This document shows, in pieces, positions 27,484 through 35,198 of a stretch of 64,000 nucleotides of DNA. The first letter of the stretch is position 1. Every line of letters begins with the position of its first letter. The stretch spans positions 50,816 through 114,815 of the forward strand of contig JADHXR010000002.1 in the NCBI GenBank assembly GCA_016782865.1, written 5' to 3'. Both the position numbers and the translations under genes were made by a program. Source of the stretch: Phycisphaerae bacterium. GTDB lineage: Bacteria; Planctomycetota; Phycisphaerae; Sedimentisphaerales; Anaerobacaceae. The notes beneath the pieces were generated by a model, which ran no database searches, had not been told where the DNA came from, and worked only from the letters and a program-made list of their open reading frames with translations.

Positions 27484-27677
27484 GCGAATTGAATTCGGCC
27501 AGAAGAGACTTTGTCGCAAAGAGAAAGGAATCGCTGATTAAACTCGATTCTTTCCGGGAAGACTTTAGAAAGAAAGAAAAGAAGGTGAAGGCGGACTTGG
27601 AGAAGGCAGGCAGAATCTGGAAGGGATTGGATGAGCGATTTGAATGGTGGTGGTGGCGATCGCAATCGCTGCCGTAG
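27480..27677 (+). CDS. Small helical protein, gas-vesicle locus
   Basis: 65 residues. ATG 27480 overlaps the preceding stop (ATGA), indicating coupled translation. Charged, helical, Lys/Glu-rich (RKKEKKVKADLEKAGRIWKGL), ending in a striking four-Trp run (FEWWWWRSQSLP). No family is recognised. The Trp cluster recalls the WW of the GvpC-like repeats and may bind the shell surface (inference). Confidence 0.6.
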   Translation: MSELNSARRDFVAKRKESLIKLDSFREDFRKKEKKVKADLEKAGRIWKGLDERFEWWWWRSQSLP

Positions 27678-27715
27678 AGGAAGCAGAATTCTGACGGAAA
27701 AGGAGTGAAATAGAA

Positions 27716-28735
27716 ATGATTGACGAAATGACAACGGTATTGGAGCCGAGACCTCTGTCCGACTTTGTGGAGACCAGGTACGTAAGTGATATTACCAGCA
27801 GGGCACTTTCCTACATTCAGGCTGGTTTTCCGGTCCATCTCAGGGGGCCTTCGGGCACGGGCAAGACGACGCTGGCAATGCACCTGGCGAGCAAGATCGA
27901 AAGACCGGTCGTGATGATTCACGGCGATGAAGAGTTCTCGACCTCGGATCTGGTCGGCGGCGAGCACGGCTATAGAATCCGAAAGGTAGTGGACCGCTTC
28001 ATTCACAGTGTCCTAAAGACGGAAGAGGACATGGTCAGGCGTTGGGTGGATAACCGTCTGACGGTGGCCTGCAAGTACGGGTTCACCCTGATATACGATG
28101 AATTCACGCGTTCTCGCCCCGAGGCAAATAATATCCTTCTTTCGATTCTCCAGGAGAAGATGATGGATTTGCCGGTCGGGCGCGGCGGCGAAGAGCCGTA
28201 TTTGCAGGTCGATCCTGATTTTACGGCTATCTTCACATCCAATCCCGAGGAGTATGCCGGCGTGCACAGAAGCCAGGATGCCTTGAGGGACAGGATGATA
28301 ACCATGGATCTGGACCACTTCGACTACGACACCGAGCTGGCTGTGACCCGGGCCAAAGCCAAGCTGTCCAAGCAGGACTCCCAGATAATAGTGAACGTTG
28401 TGAGAGGCCTGAGGGAGTCGGGAAAGTGTGAGTTTGCCCCCACCGTTCGCGGCTGCATTATGATCGCAAAGACACTCAAGGTCCAGAACCTGGCCCCCAT
28501 GAAATCGAGCAGGGCCTTCGCGCAGATGTGCCAGGATATTCTCGGCTCGGAAACAAGCCGGGTCGGCTCGAAGACGAACCAGAACAGAGTGAGAGAAATC
28601 GTCAAAGAGCTTGTCGCCAAAGAGCTTGGCGCAGGGAGGTCTATTAGTGTCGGCAAGAAGACTGCTGCCATTGAGACGGTTGGTACGGCGAAAGAGAAGA
28701 AAGAAAGTGAAAGTCTGGTTGGAGTCTCAGGCTGA
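27716..28735 (+). CDS. gvpN: Gas vesicle AAA+ ATPase GvpN
   Basis: 339 residues, AGGAGTG nine bases before ATG 27716. MoxR-type AAA+ ATPase: Walker A GPSGTGKTT near residue 50, Walker B TLIYDEFTRSRPEANN, sensor 1 IFTSNPEEYAG, arginine finger region DALRDRM. GEHGYRIRKVVDRFIHSVLK is specific to GvpN. It is a conserved assembly ATPase that helps vesicles enlarge. The ~60 C-terminal residues are variable and charged. It is among the most certain Gvp assignments here. Confidence 0.96.
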   Translation: MIDEMTTVLEPRPLSDFVETRYVSDITSRALSYIQAGFPVHLRGPSGTGKTTLAMHLASKIERPVVMIHGDEEFSTSDLVGGEHGYRIRKVVDRFIHSVLKTEEDMVRRWVDNRLTVACKYGFTLIYDEFTRSRPEANNILLSILQEKMMDLPVGRGGEEPYLQVDPDFTAIFTSNPEEYAGVHRSQDALRDRMITMDLDHFDYDTELAVTRAKAKLSKQDSQIIVNVVRGLRESGKCEFAPTVRGCIMIAKTLKVQNLAPMKSSRAFAQMCQDILGSETSRVGSKTNQNRVREIVKELVAKELGAGRSISVGKKTAAIETVGTAKEKKESESLVGVSG

Positions 28736-28764
28736 CAAACGAAACAATATAAGAGGACAGTCAA

Positions 28765-28935
28765 ATGACACTTATGCGAGCATTTTCAAAGGTGGGTAAA
28801 GACGGCAAGATCAAGCTGCCCGGCAATATTCAGCGGGCGGCCCAGCTCAAGGAAGGGCAATTGGTTGAATTAAAGATTACAGGGGCGAGCAAAAAAAAGA
28901 ACGTTCTGATTTCAGCAAGAAGTTCTACCAGGTAA
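28765..28935 (+). CDS. Small AbrB/SpoVT-like swapped-hairpin protein
   Basis: 56 residues from ATG 28765 with GAGGA upstream to TAA 28933-28935. FSKVGKDGKIKLPGNIQRAAQLKEGQLVELKI follows the AbrB/MazE pattern (sigma-GRIxLPxxIRxxLxLxxGxxV). Such domains dimerise and bind DNA in regulators or antitoxins. No toxin gene is beside it, so an autoregulator of the gas-vesicle operon is a fair guess. Confidence 0.65.
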   Translation: MTLMRAFSKVGKDGKIKLPGNIQRAAQLKEGQLVELKITGASKKKNVLISARSSTR

Positions 28936-28968
28936 AACTGTAACCTTTTTATTACAAAGGGATTAGCA

Positions 28969-29301
28969 ATGAAGGATGTCAACAATTTGGCAGGTCTCCA
29001 CGCGGTAAGGACTATGTGTAGCGCAAATAAGCGTTCCATGCCTAAGGTTCAGAGTTCGGCCTATTTAGACTTGTTTATGCTGAACAAGGAAAAAGAAAGG
29101 CTTCTCAAAGAAGTTGAAAGACTGGCTATGAGGGACGCTATCATCAAAAAACGTCTGGAAGAAATAGAGCTGGAGACGGGTAGAATGCAAGAGACTGAGG
29201 CTATCGCTAGACCCGTGGCCAACAAGAGCTCTTCAGGACGCGCGTTCGCTCAAACAAACGGAGTTAAGAAAGAGTTTAAAACAATGGCTTTGAGCTATTA
29301 A
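28969..29301 (+). CDS. Coiled-coil protein, gas-vesicle locus
   Basis: 110 residues, ATG 28969. The N-terminus contains AVRTMCSANKR. A leucine-rich coiled coil follows (LDLFMLNKEKERLLKEVERL, KKRLEEIELE). The product at 30037 has the same layout with EIRTMCSARTT before a basic coiled coil, so the two are probably paralogues. No known family. The stop abuts the next start with no gap. Confidence 0.65.
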   Translation: MKDVNNLAGLHAVRTMCSANKRSMPKVQSSAYLDLFMLNKEKERLLKEVERLAMRDAIIKKRLEEIELETGRMQETEAIARPVANKSSSGRAFAQTNGVKKEFKTMALSY

Positions 29302-29736
29302 ATGAAAGAGATCACTGTTATGGAATGGAAGACATCGGATTTTAAAGGCGGCAGAACCAGGATGGGGCGAAAGGCAGGCGAGATATTGGAAGGTGACAAT
29401 TTTCCATGCTCGTTATGTTCAGGCAAGGGAATTCTTCCAAGAAGCAAAGATACAAAATGTCCCGTTTGCAGGGGCGACGGTATGGTTTCCTTGACCGGTC
29501 CGGTTGTGGTATGTGCATATTGTAAAGGCAGAGGCGAGTATCCTCCCAGAACAAATATTACCTGTAGCGTTTGTAGAGGTAAGGGGCTGGTTAGCATTAC
29601 AAAACCTATAGAAGCATGTGCTCATTGCCGTGGAACCGGCGCCGAGCCCGGCAACAAACTTCCCTGCTTAAAGTGCAAAGGTAAAGGAGTAGTTACAAAA
29701 AAAGAATCCAAGACAGGGAGTGTCAAAAATGGCTGA
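29302..29736 (+). CDS. Second DnaJ-type zinc-finger protein
   Basis: 144 residues, ATG 29302 directly after the preceding TAA. Six CxxCxGxG-type boxes: CSLCSGKG, CPVCRGDG, CAYCKGRG, CSVCRGKG, CAHCRGTG and CLKCKGKG. Same spacing as the product of 27118; a ~30-residue N-terminal extension contains TSDFKGGRTRMGRKAGEIL. Likely zinc-binding, without J-domain. Overlaps the following GvpA/J-type gene by 8 bp. Confidence 0.88.
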   Translation: MKEITVMEWKTSDFKGGRTRMGRKAGEILEGDNFPCSLCSGKGILPRSKDTKCPVCRGDGMVSLTGPVVVCAYCKGRGEYPPRTNITCSVCRGKGLVSITKPIEACAHCRGTGAEPGNKLPCLKCKGKGVVTKKESKTGSVKNG

Positions 29737-30040
29737 CCAAATAGTACACGCAATTGAAACAACTAATCTTGCTGATATCTTAGAGAGGGTATTGGATAAA
29801 GGTATAGTTATTGCCGGTGATATTAAGATTTCGATTGCCGATGTTGACCTCCTCAATATCAAGATAAGACTCCTGATCGCCTCGGTGGATAAGGCTATGG
29901 AGATGGGAATAAACTGGTGGCAGCAGGACCCATACCTGTCTTCAGAGGCGAAAGAGGCGCAGTTAGAAGCGGAAAACACGACTTTGAAGAGGAAACTGGG
30001 GCGATTAGAGGCCGAGAGTAGCAGAAGGAGAAAGGCATGA
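29729..30040 (+). CDS. gvpJ: GvpA/GvpJ-family shell protein with C-terminal extension
   Basis: 103 residues from ATG 29729 (GACAGGGAG upstream; a GTG at 29720 is within that site). Residues 8-60 match the GvpA fold: LADILERVLDKGIVIAGDIKISIADVDLLNIKIRLLIASVDKA. IADVDLL replaces the LVGIELL of the major protein, as in minor GvpJ/M/S forms. A charged coiled-coil extension (EAQLEAENTTLKRKLGRLEAES) follows. Minor paralogues are thought to act at vesicle tips or in nucleation. GvpJ rather than GvpM or GvpS is my best guess. It overlaps the next gene by 4 bp. Confidence 0.85.
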   Translation: MADQIVHAIETTNLADILERVLDKGIVIAGDIKISIADVDLLNIKIRLLIASVDKAMEMGINWWQQDPYLSSEAKEAQLEAENTTLKRKLGRLEAESSRRRKA

Positions 30041-30312
30041 GCCCGATAGCGTTATGTAAGACTGAACTTGCGCACGGACCGCGGAAGGGCCGCATGCCGA
30101 TCAAGACTTCAGATGAAATCAGAACAATGTGTAGTGCTCGCACAACGTGGTCTATTGCCAAAAGTCTCAGCGGTTGCAGCAGGCATAGGGATGACATCAG
30201 GCTCAAAAGGAATGACAGAGCACTAAAGAAACGCAGGCTAAGGAAGGAAAACACCGCATTACGCAGGGAAATCCGTCAGTTAGAAAGCCTGTTTGAAACG
30301 GAGGTAGATTAG
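30037..30312 (+). CDS. Small basic coiled-coil protein
   Basis: 91 residues, ATGA overlap with the preceding gene. Very basic, with EIRTMCSARTT in the middle (compare the product of 28969) and a coiled coil at the end (RLRKENTALRREIRQLESLF). No family recognised. It may pair with the coiled-coil tail of the GvpJ-like protein just upstream (inference from overlap and matching helices). Confidence 0.6.
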   Translation: MSPIALCKTELAHGPRKGRMPIKTSDEIRTMCSARTTWSIAKSLSGCSRHRDDIRLKRNDRALKKRRLRKENTALRREIRQLESLFETEVD

Positions 30313-30313
30313 T

Positions 30314-30586
30314 ATGCCAACGCCGGATGAGAACAAGATCCTTAAGATAATCGATACCGAAGGTGGTGAATGCACTTTAGGGAAGATTGCTAAGGAAATG
30401 CATTTGCAGACGAGTTATGCCAGAGTGATCGTTCGATCTATGGGTGAAAGCGACATCGTAGATGTTTTCAGAGATGGGAAAATCAGAATCGCAAGCAAAG
30501 GATGGTCCCTATTAGGCAAGGAGCCTAAACGGTCAAAAGGCATGCAAAGATACTTGGAAGATCAAGCCAGATGGGCGACTTTTTAA
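30314..30586 (+). CDS. Small winged-helix protein 1
   Basis: 90 residues one base after the preceding stop. ENKILKIIDTEGGECTLGKIAKEMHLQTSYARVIVRSMGESDIVDVFRDGKIRIASKGWSLLG has the helix-turn-helix and wing pattern of winged-helix DNA-binding or protein-interaction domains. Similar short proteins follow at 30903 and 31219. Possible regulators of the operon, or scaffold adapters. Confidence 0.65.
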   Translation: MPTPDENKILKIIDTEGGECTLGKIAKEMHLQTSYARVIVRSMGESDIVDVFRDGKIRIASKGWSLLGKEPKRSKGMQRYLEDQARWATF

Positions 30587-30621
30587 AGAGAATATTTAGA
30601 ACCAAATAAGGAGAACAAACT

Positions 30622-30816
30622 ATGAGACTTAATTGTTTATCATGTGGTTACACGATTGATATGGACAATGCTTATGGCGACTATGACGGTCAGATCAAAT
30701 GCGTTATTTGTAAAGCAGTTCTTAATATCAAGACCGAAGAAGGCGAACTCAAGTCGACTACTGTTGCCAAAGCTGGGCAGCTCAATTCGGAAAAGAGCAT
30801 TTTTAGCAGAGCCTAA
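30622..30816 (+). CDS. Small zinc-ribbon protein
   Basis: 64 residues, ATG 30622 with AAGGAGAAC upstream. LNCLSCGYTIDMDNAYGDYDGQIKCVICKAVL contains two CxxC pairs 22 residues apart, a zinc ribbon. The C-terminal half is polar. A short protein of this type may bind nucleic acid or act as an adaptor. No family name is assigned. Confidence 0.65.
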   Translation: MRLNCLSCGYTIDMDNAYGDYDGQIKCVICKAVLNIKTEEGELKSTTVAKAGQLNSEKSIFSRA

Positions 30817-30902
30817 ACTACCGGGGCACCAGACGACTCGCAAAGATAGCCGGAAGGCCGTGGCAAGTGCAAGATTTTCTAAAGATAGTCCTGGAGTAAG
30901 TA

Positions 30903-31211
30903 ATGACCGGAACGGAACAGGAAACCTTGGATATCATTGGGCAGAATGAGGGCAGACTTCATTATCATTTTATAGCCCAGGGACTGAAGATAGGCGATCA
31001 TTATGCTTACGTGATTTGTGAAGGGCTCCAAAGAAATGGTAATGTCACTTTCGATACCTTTAGAGGAATATGCAGCCTGACGGAAAAGGGCAGAGAGGTC
31101 GTAGAGAAAAAGTGGCTTCTTGACCTGGAGAGAGAAAAGGAAGATATTCGCAAAAGCAAAGAAGAGAGTAAGAGAAGAATCCTGGAGAACGCCGAGACCA
31201 TAAACTATTAG
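30903..31211 (+). CDS. Small winged-helix protein 2
   Basis: 102 residues. ETLDIIGQNEGRLHYHFIAQGLKIGDHYAYVICEGLQRNGNVTFDTFRGICSLTEKGREVV has the same helix-turn-helix plus wing layout as the products of 30314 and 31219. A Lys/Glu coiled coil (LEREKEDIRKSKEESKRRI) follows. The start follows CTGGAGTAAG. Putative regulator or adaptor. Confidence 0.65.
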   Translation: MTGTEQETLDIIGQNEGRLHYHFIAQGLKIGDHYAYVICEGLQRNGNVTFDTFRGICSLTEKGREVVEKKWLLDLEREKEDIRKSKEESKRRILENAETINY

Positions 31212-31218
31212 GTTGGCT

Positions 31219-31428
31219 ATGAGCACAACGGCTACTGAATTGGAAATGCTAAGGATCATGAAACAGAAAAACAACCTCATATCGATGAAGGAGCTGAGTA
31301 GTAAGGCGGGATTCGAGATAGGTTACACTTATATGCTGTGCAAATCCTTGGAAACACAGGATTGCGTCGGGTTCTTAACGCGTTCGTCATGCAGGATAAC
31401 TGCAAAGGGAAAGAGTATCGCAGGCTAA
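31219..31428 (+). CDS. Small winged-helix protein 3
   Basis: 69 residues from ATG 31219, 7 bp after the previous stop. A TTG two codons earlier is an alternative. ELEMLRIMKQKNNLISMKELSSKAGFEIGYTYMLCKSLETQDCVGFLTRSSCRITAKGKSI is a compact winged helix, shortest of the three in the locus. Confidence 0.6.
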   Translation: MSTTATELEMLRIMKQKNNLISMKELSSKAGFEIGYTYMLCKSLETQDCVGFLTRSSCRITAKGKSIAG

Positions 31429-31447
31429 GAAAAGAGGAGATATGTCA

Positions 31448-31993
31448 ATGGCTAAGAGCAAGAAGAAAAAAGATGAGAAAAGCGAAGGGCTGAACATTGA
31501 TTTTGGCACGGGGAAATTGAGTCTGGGGCTGGGAGGGATCCTGGACGGGATAGGAAACCTCGTTGACATGGCCGTCAAGCTGAAAGAAGCCGGCGGCGAA
31601 ATCAATCAGGAAGGCGAAATCGACCTGGGCAATCTCAAGAAAGGAATGAAGGGTGTGTTTGGCGTTTCGGTGCGCACGGCGGCTGGGGGCAAGCCCGTGG
31701 TCGAGTCGTTCGGGAACGTCAGGAAGACTCCCCAGGGTCCTGCGGTGGAAGATGTAAGGGAGCCCATCGTGGACGTCTTCGATGAGGACGAAGAAATTCA
31801 TATCTATGCCGAGATGCCGGGAGTAAGCCAGGACGACATAAAGCTGGACCTGAAAGAGGATATTCTCGATATCTCCGCGGAGGCGGGAGAGCGGAAGTAT
31901 CATAAGGAAATCCTGCTGCCCTCGACCGTACAGGCCGAGACGATGACTTCTCGCTACAATAACGGCATCCTGGAGATCAAGGTAAAAAAGTGA
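31448..31993 (+). CDS. gvpH: Gas vesicle Hsp20-like protein GvpH
   Basis: 181 residues from ATG 31448; an ATG two codons earlier lies too close to the GAGGAG site. A Lys-rich N-terminus and a Gly/Leu region (GTGKLSLGLGGILDGIGNLVDM) come first. A C-terminal alpha-crystallin domain follows (about 105-180: PIVDVFDEDEEIHIYAEMPGVSQDDIKLDLKEDILDISAE, ending NNGILEIKVKK). The layout matches GvpH, which behaves as a small heat-shock-like chaperone in gas-vesicle formation. The next start follows its stop with no gap. Confidence 0.92.
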   Translation: MAKSKKKKDEKSEGLNIDFGTGKLSLGLGGILDGIGNLVDMAVKLKEAGGEINQEGEIDLGNLKKGMKGVFGVSVRTAAGGKPVVESFGNVRKTPQGPAVEDVREPIVDVFDEDEEIHIYAEMPGVSQDDIKLDLKEDILDISAEAGERKYHKEILLPSTVQAETMTSRYNNGILEIKVKK

Positions 31994-32929
31994 ATGGGAT
32001 TGAAAGGACTAAAAGATCCTCGCCTGAAGCTGATCTTCTTCGGCGGCAAAGGCGGTGTGGGCAAGACAACCTGCGCATGTGCTACGGCAGTGCATTTGGC
32101 GCGGGATTTCAAGACGTTGCTTTTCTCGACGGATCCGGCCCATTCGCTTGGCGACAGTTTCGGACAGAAACTTGGTGATCAGCCAAAGGAAATAAAAGGT
32201 GTAAAGAACCTGGCCGCTCTCGAAGTAAGCGCCGAGAACGCTCTTTCAAAATTCAAAACCGAGCACGAAGCCGAGGTAAGGAAGATCCTCGAGACAAGTA
32301 CTAATCTGGATTCCGAAGACATCGATTCTATGTTTGCCTTACCCATACCGGGAATTGATGAAGTGATGGGTTTCAAGACGATGGTCGAATTCATAGATGA
32401 GGCGCGATTCGACAAATACGTGGTGGACACCGCACCCACGGGCCATGCGATGAGACTCCTGAGCTCACCGAGGCTCCTGGATGACTGGGTCAAAGTGATG
32501 GCGAAGATGAGATGGAAGTACAGATACGTGGTCGAAACGTTTGCCGGCAAATACGAGCCCGACCGGGGCGACGACTTTCTGCTGTCTATGAAGAAAACGA
32601 TCAAGAAAATAGAGGGTCTGCTTCGTGACAGACACACGTGCGAGTTCATAGCGATTACGATTCCCGAGGATATGGCGATTCTGGAGACCGCCAGGCTGAT
32701 AGGCAATCTGAACGAATACGGCATCAAGGTCGGGCAGTTGGTGATAAACAACGTGCTGCAATCGGATGGTTGCAGGTTTTGCAGGGAGAAAATGAAAGAA
32801 CAGGACAAGTACATTAACCACATCAGGAAGAAATTCAATGGGTTGCGAACAGTAATTGCCGGCTTGCGTCCTCATGAGATCAAGGGACTGAAGGCATTGA
32901 CGGATCTTAACAGGCAGTTATTCAATTAG
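31994..32929 (+). CDS. ArsA/Get3-like ATPase
   Basis: 311 residues. Deviant Walker [13 protein letters not shown] near residue 20, switch [17 protein letters not shown], switch [25 protein letters not shown], late VINNVL and [15 protein letters not shown]. This is the ArsA/Get3 family. Get3 delivers tail-anchored hydrophobic proteins; ArsA drives an arsenite pump. No arsenic genes are near, and the gene abuts gvpH, so a role in handling hydrophobic shell proteins is more plausible (inference). The CxxC in the late domain recalls the Get3 zinc-linked dimer. The single ATPase unit would act as a dimer. Confidence 0.88.
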   Translation: MGLKGLKDPRLKLIFFGGKGGVGKTTCACATAVHLARDFKTLLFSTDPAHSLGDSFGQKLGDQPKEIKGVKNLAALEVSAENALSKFKTEHEAEVRKILETSTNLDSEDIDSMFALPIPGIDEVMGFKTMVEFIDEARFDKYVVDTAPTGHAMRLLSSPRLLDDWVKVMAKMRWKYRYVVETFAGKYEPDRGDDFLLSMKKTIKKIEGLLRDRHTCEFIAITIPEDMAILETARLIGNLNEYGIKVGQLVINNVLQSDGCRFCREKMKEQDKYINHIRKKFNGLRTVIAGLRPHEIKGLKALTDLNRQLFN

Positions 32930-32949
32930 AGACGAGAAAGGCACGCAAC

Positions 32950-35106
32950 ATGAAGCAGTTAAAAGTCAGGGAGGCCTTGCCCAAGGATGTTGGAAGGGCT
33001 ATAGCCAGAATGGATCCCGAAGATATGAAGAGTCTGGGCCTGGAGGTGGGTCAGATCGCTGAGATAAAAGGCGAAAGGATAACTGCCGCCAAGGCGATGC
33101 CCTGCTACGCCGAGGACAGAGGAAAAAAAATCATCCAGATAGACGGCATCACAAGAGAGAACGCAAAAGTGGGCCTTGACGAGAAGGTGACGATCCACAA
33201 GAACAGCAGCAAGCCTGCCAGAAAAATCACACTTGTCCCTCTGACCGGTGGAGGTGTGCACCAAAAGGACAAAGATGCCAAGTACATAGGCTCTCTCCTG
33301 GAAGGCCTGCCCCTGATCAGCGGCGACAAGGTAAGGGCGAGATTGTTTGGCGCCAAGACCTGTGATTTCATGGTGGAAAAAACCATACCGGACGGCGTTG
33401 TATGGATCAGCTCGACGACCCAGATAAGGGTGAAGTCCAAGGAAGGTAAAATTGAAAAGGCCAAGGTATCCTATGAAGACATCGGCGGGCTCGGCACGCA
33501 AGTCCAACGGATAAGAGAGATGATTGAGCTGCCCCTCAAGTATCCGGAAGTTTTCGACAGGCTCGGCATAGAGGCCCCAAAGGGGGTCTTCATGTACGGC
33601 CCGCCCGGAACCGGCAAGACGTTGACTGCTCGAGCCGTGGCCAATGAGACGGATGCATATTTCTTAAGCATAAGCGGCCCCGAGATCATGGGCAAATTCT
33701 ACGGTGAATCCGAAGCGCGTCTGCGCGGTGTTTTTGAAGACGCCCAGAAGCATGCCCCGGCTATAATCTTTATCGATGAGATAGATGCCATAGCCCCCAA
33801 ACGGGAGGATATGGGAAGTGAGAAACAGGTCGAAAGACGTGTAGTATCTCAGCTTTTGGCCTTGATGGATGGATTAGAGTCTCGTGGTCACGTTATAGTT
33901 ATCGGGGCGACAAATATTCCAAATACGATCGACCCGGCATTGAGACGACCCGGCCGGTTCGACAGGGAGATTCTTATTTCCATACCCGACAAGAACGGGC
34001 GTCTGGAGATATTGGAGATTCACACAAGAGGCATGCCTTTGGCGGAAGATGTACGCCTGGAGAAACTAGCGGAGATTACTCATGGTTTCGTCGGGGCCGA
34101 CTTGGAGGCTCTGGCCAGAGAGGCAGCCATGGCGGCCCTGCGAAAGATCCTGCCGAAGATTGATTTCCAATTGTCGGACATTCCTTACGATACCCTGCTC
34201 AAATTAGAGATAACGATGGACAACTTCCTGGAGGCCCTGAAGGAAATTGAGCCTTCCGCAATACGAGAAGTCTTCGTTGAGGTGCCGGATGTGAAGTGGT
34301 CCGACGTAGGCGGGCTCGACGAGATCAAGGAGGAGCTGAAGGAAGCCATAGAATGGCCCCTCAAATACTCCGATGTCTTCAAGAAGGCGCAGGCAAATCC
34401 GCCGAAAGGAATTCTGCTTTACGGCAAACCCGGAACGGGCAAGACGCTTCTGGCCAAGGCGGTAGCCAATGAGAGCGGCGTCAATTTTATCTCGATCAAA
34501 GGTCCGCAGCTTATCAGCCGGTATGTCGGTGAGTCCGAGCGTGGGGTGAGAGAGATATTCAGAAAAGCAAGGCACGCCGCGCCAACCATACTGTTTTTCG
34601 ACGAGGTAGACAGTCTGGTTCCCAGAAGAGGCTCGAGTTCGACGGATGCTCATGTGACCGAAAGAGTGATAAGTCAGTTTCTCACCGAAATGGACGGAAT
34701 CGAAGAACTGAAGGGAGTTGTGGTTTTGGCCGCCACCAACCGGGTTGATCTGGTCGATCCTGCGTTGCTTCGAAGCGGTAGGTTCGACCTGCTGTTCGAG
34801 TTGCCCTCACCGGATGAGAAAACCAGAGAAGATATCTTCAAAATACATACCGCGAACAAGCCGTTGGCCTCGGACGTCGACCTGGCTCGTCTGGCCAGGG
34901 AGACCGAGGGCAAGACCGGTTCTGACATTGAATTCGTATGTCGAAAGGCCTCGATGTTTGCGGTAAGAGAGTATATCGAGCACCGTTCGCCGAAAGAGAA
35001 GGTAACCAAAGAGATAAAGCTGGAAATCTCAGGACGACATCTTGACCAGGCTCTCAAAATGTTGCAGGCGCAGGCCGGATGCTATGAAAGAGACGATTCT
35101 AATTGA
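32950..35106 (+). CDS. CDC48/VAT-like double AAA+ ATPase
   Basis: 718 residues. An N-terminal double-psi-barrel domain (about 1-150: [39 protein letters not shown]) as in archaeal VAT/CDC48. Two AAA+ modules follow: D1 with [17 protein letters not shown] and [16 protein letters not shown]2 with [17 protein letters not shown] and [14 protein letters not shown]. Both have ATNxxxxxDPALxRxGRFD sensor/arginine-finger segments. It should unfold or extract proteins in an ATP-driven hexamer. It lies between the ArsA-like ATPase and the J-domain GvpF/L gene, so the substrates are probably gas-vesicle proteins. A 92-bp gap follows. Confidence 0.93.
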   Translation: MKQLKVREALPKDVGRAIARMDPEDMKSLGLEVGQIAEIKGERITAAKAMPCYAEDRGKKIIQIDGITRENAKVGLDEKVTIHKNSSKPARKITLVPLTGGGVHQKDKDAKYIGSLLEGLPLISGDKVRARLFGAKTCDFMVEKTIPDGVVWISSTTQIRVKSKEGKIEKAKVSYEDIGGLGTQVQRIREMIELPLKYPEVFDRLGIEAPKGVFMYGPPGTGKTLTARAVANETDAYFLSISGPEIMGKFYGESEARLRGVFEDAQKHAPAIIFIDEIDAIAPKREDMGSEKQVERRVVSQLLALMDGLESRGHVIVIGATNIPNTIDPALRRPGRFDREILISIPDKNGRLEILEIHTRGMPLAEDVRLEKLAEITHGFVGADLEALAREAAMAALRKILPKIDFQLSDIPYDTLLKLEITMDNFLEALKEIEPSAIREVFVEVPDVKWSDVGGLDEIKEELKEAIEWPLKYSDVFKKAQANPPKGILLYGKPGTGKTLLAKAVANESGVNFISIKGPQLISRYVGESERGVREIFRKARHAAPTILFFDEVDSLVPRRGSSSTDAHVTERVISQFLTEMDGIEELKGVVVLAATNRVDLVDPALLRSGRFDLLFELPSPDEKTREDIFKIHTANKPLASDVDLARLARETEGKTGSDIEFVCRKASMFAVREYIEHRSPKEKVTKEIKLEISGRHLDQALKMLQAQAGCYERDDSN

Positions 35107-35198
35107 GTGATTGAGTCGATCTCTACTTTCAAGGGATTGATAACAGGTCTTAGGGAAGGGACTGACAAGACCCTCGCCCAAGAGTGAAAGGGTTTGCC

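Noticed and set aside
32179..32838. Minus-strand frame of 219 codons
   Set aside because: It lies wholly opposite the ArsA-like ATPase gene and has the Ser/Ile-rich look of a reverse-complement frame.
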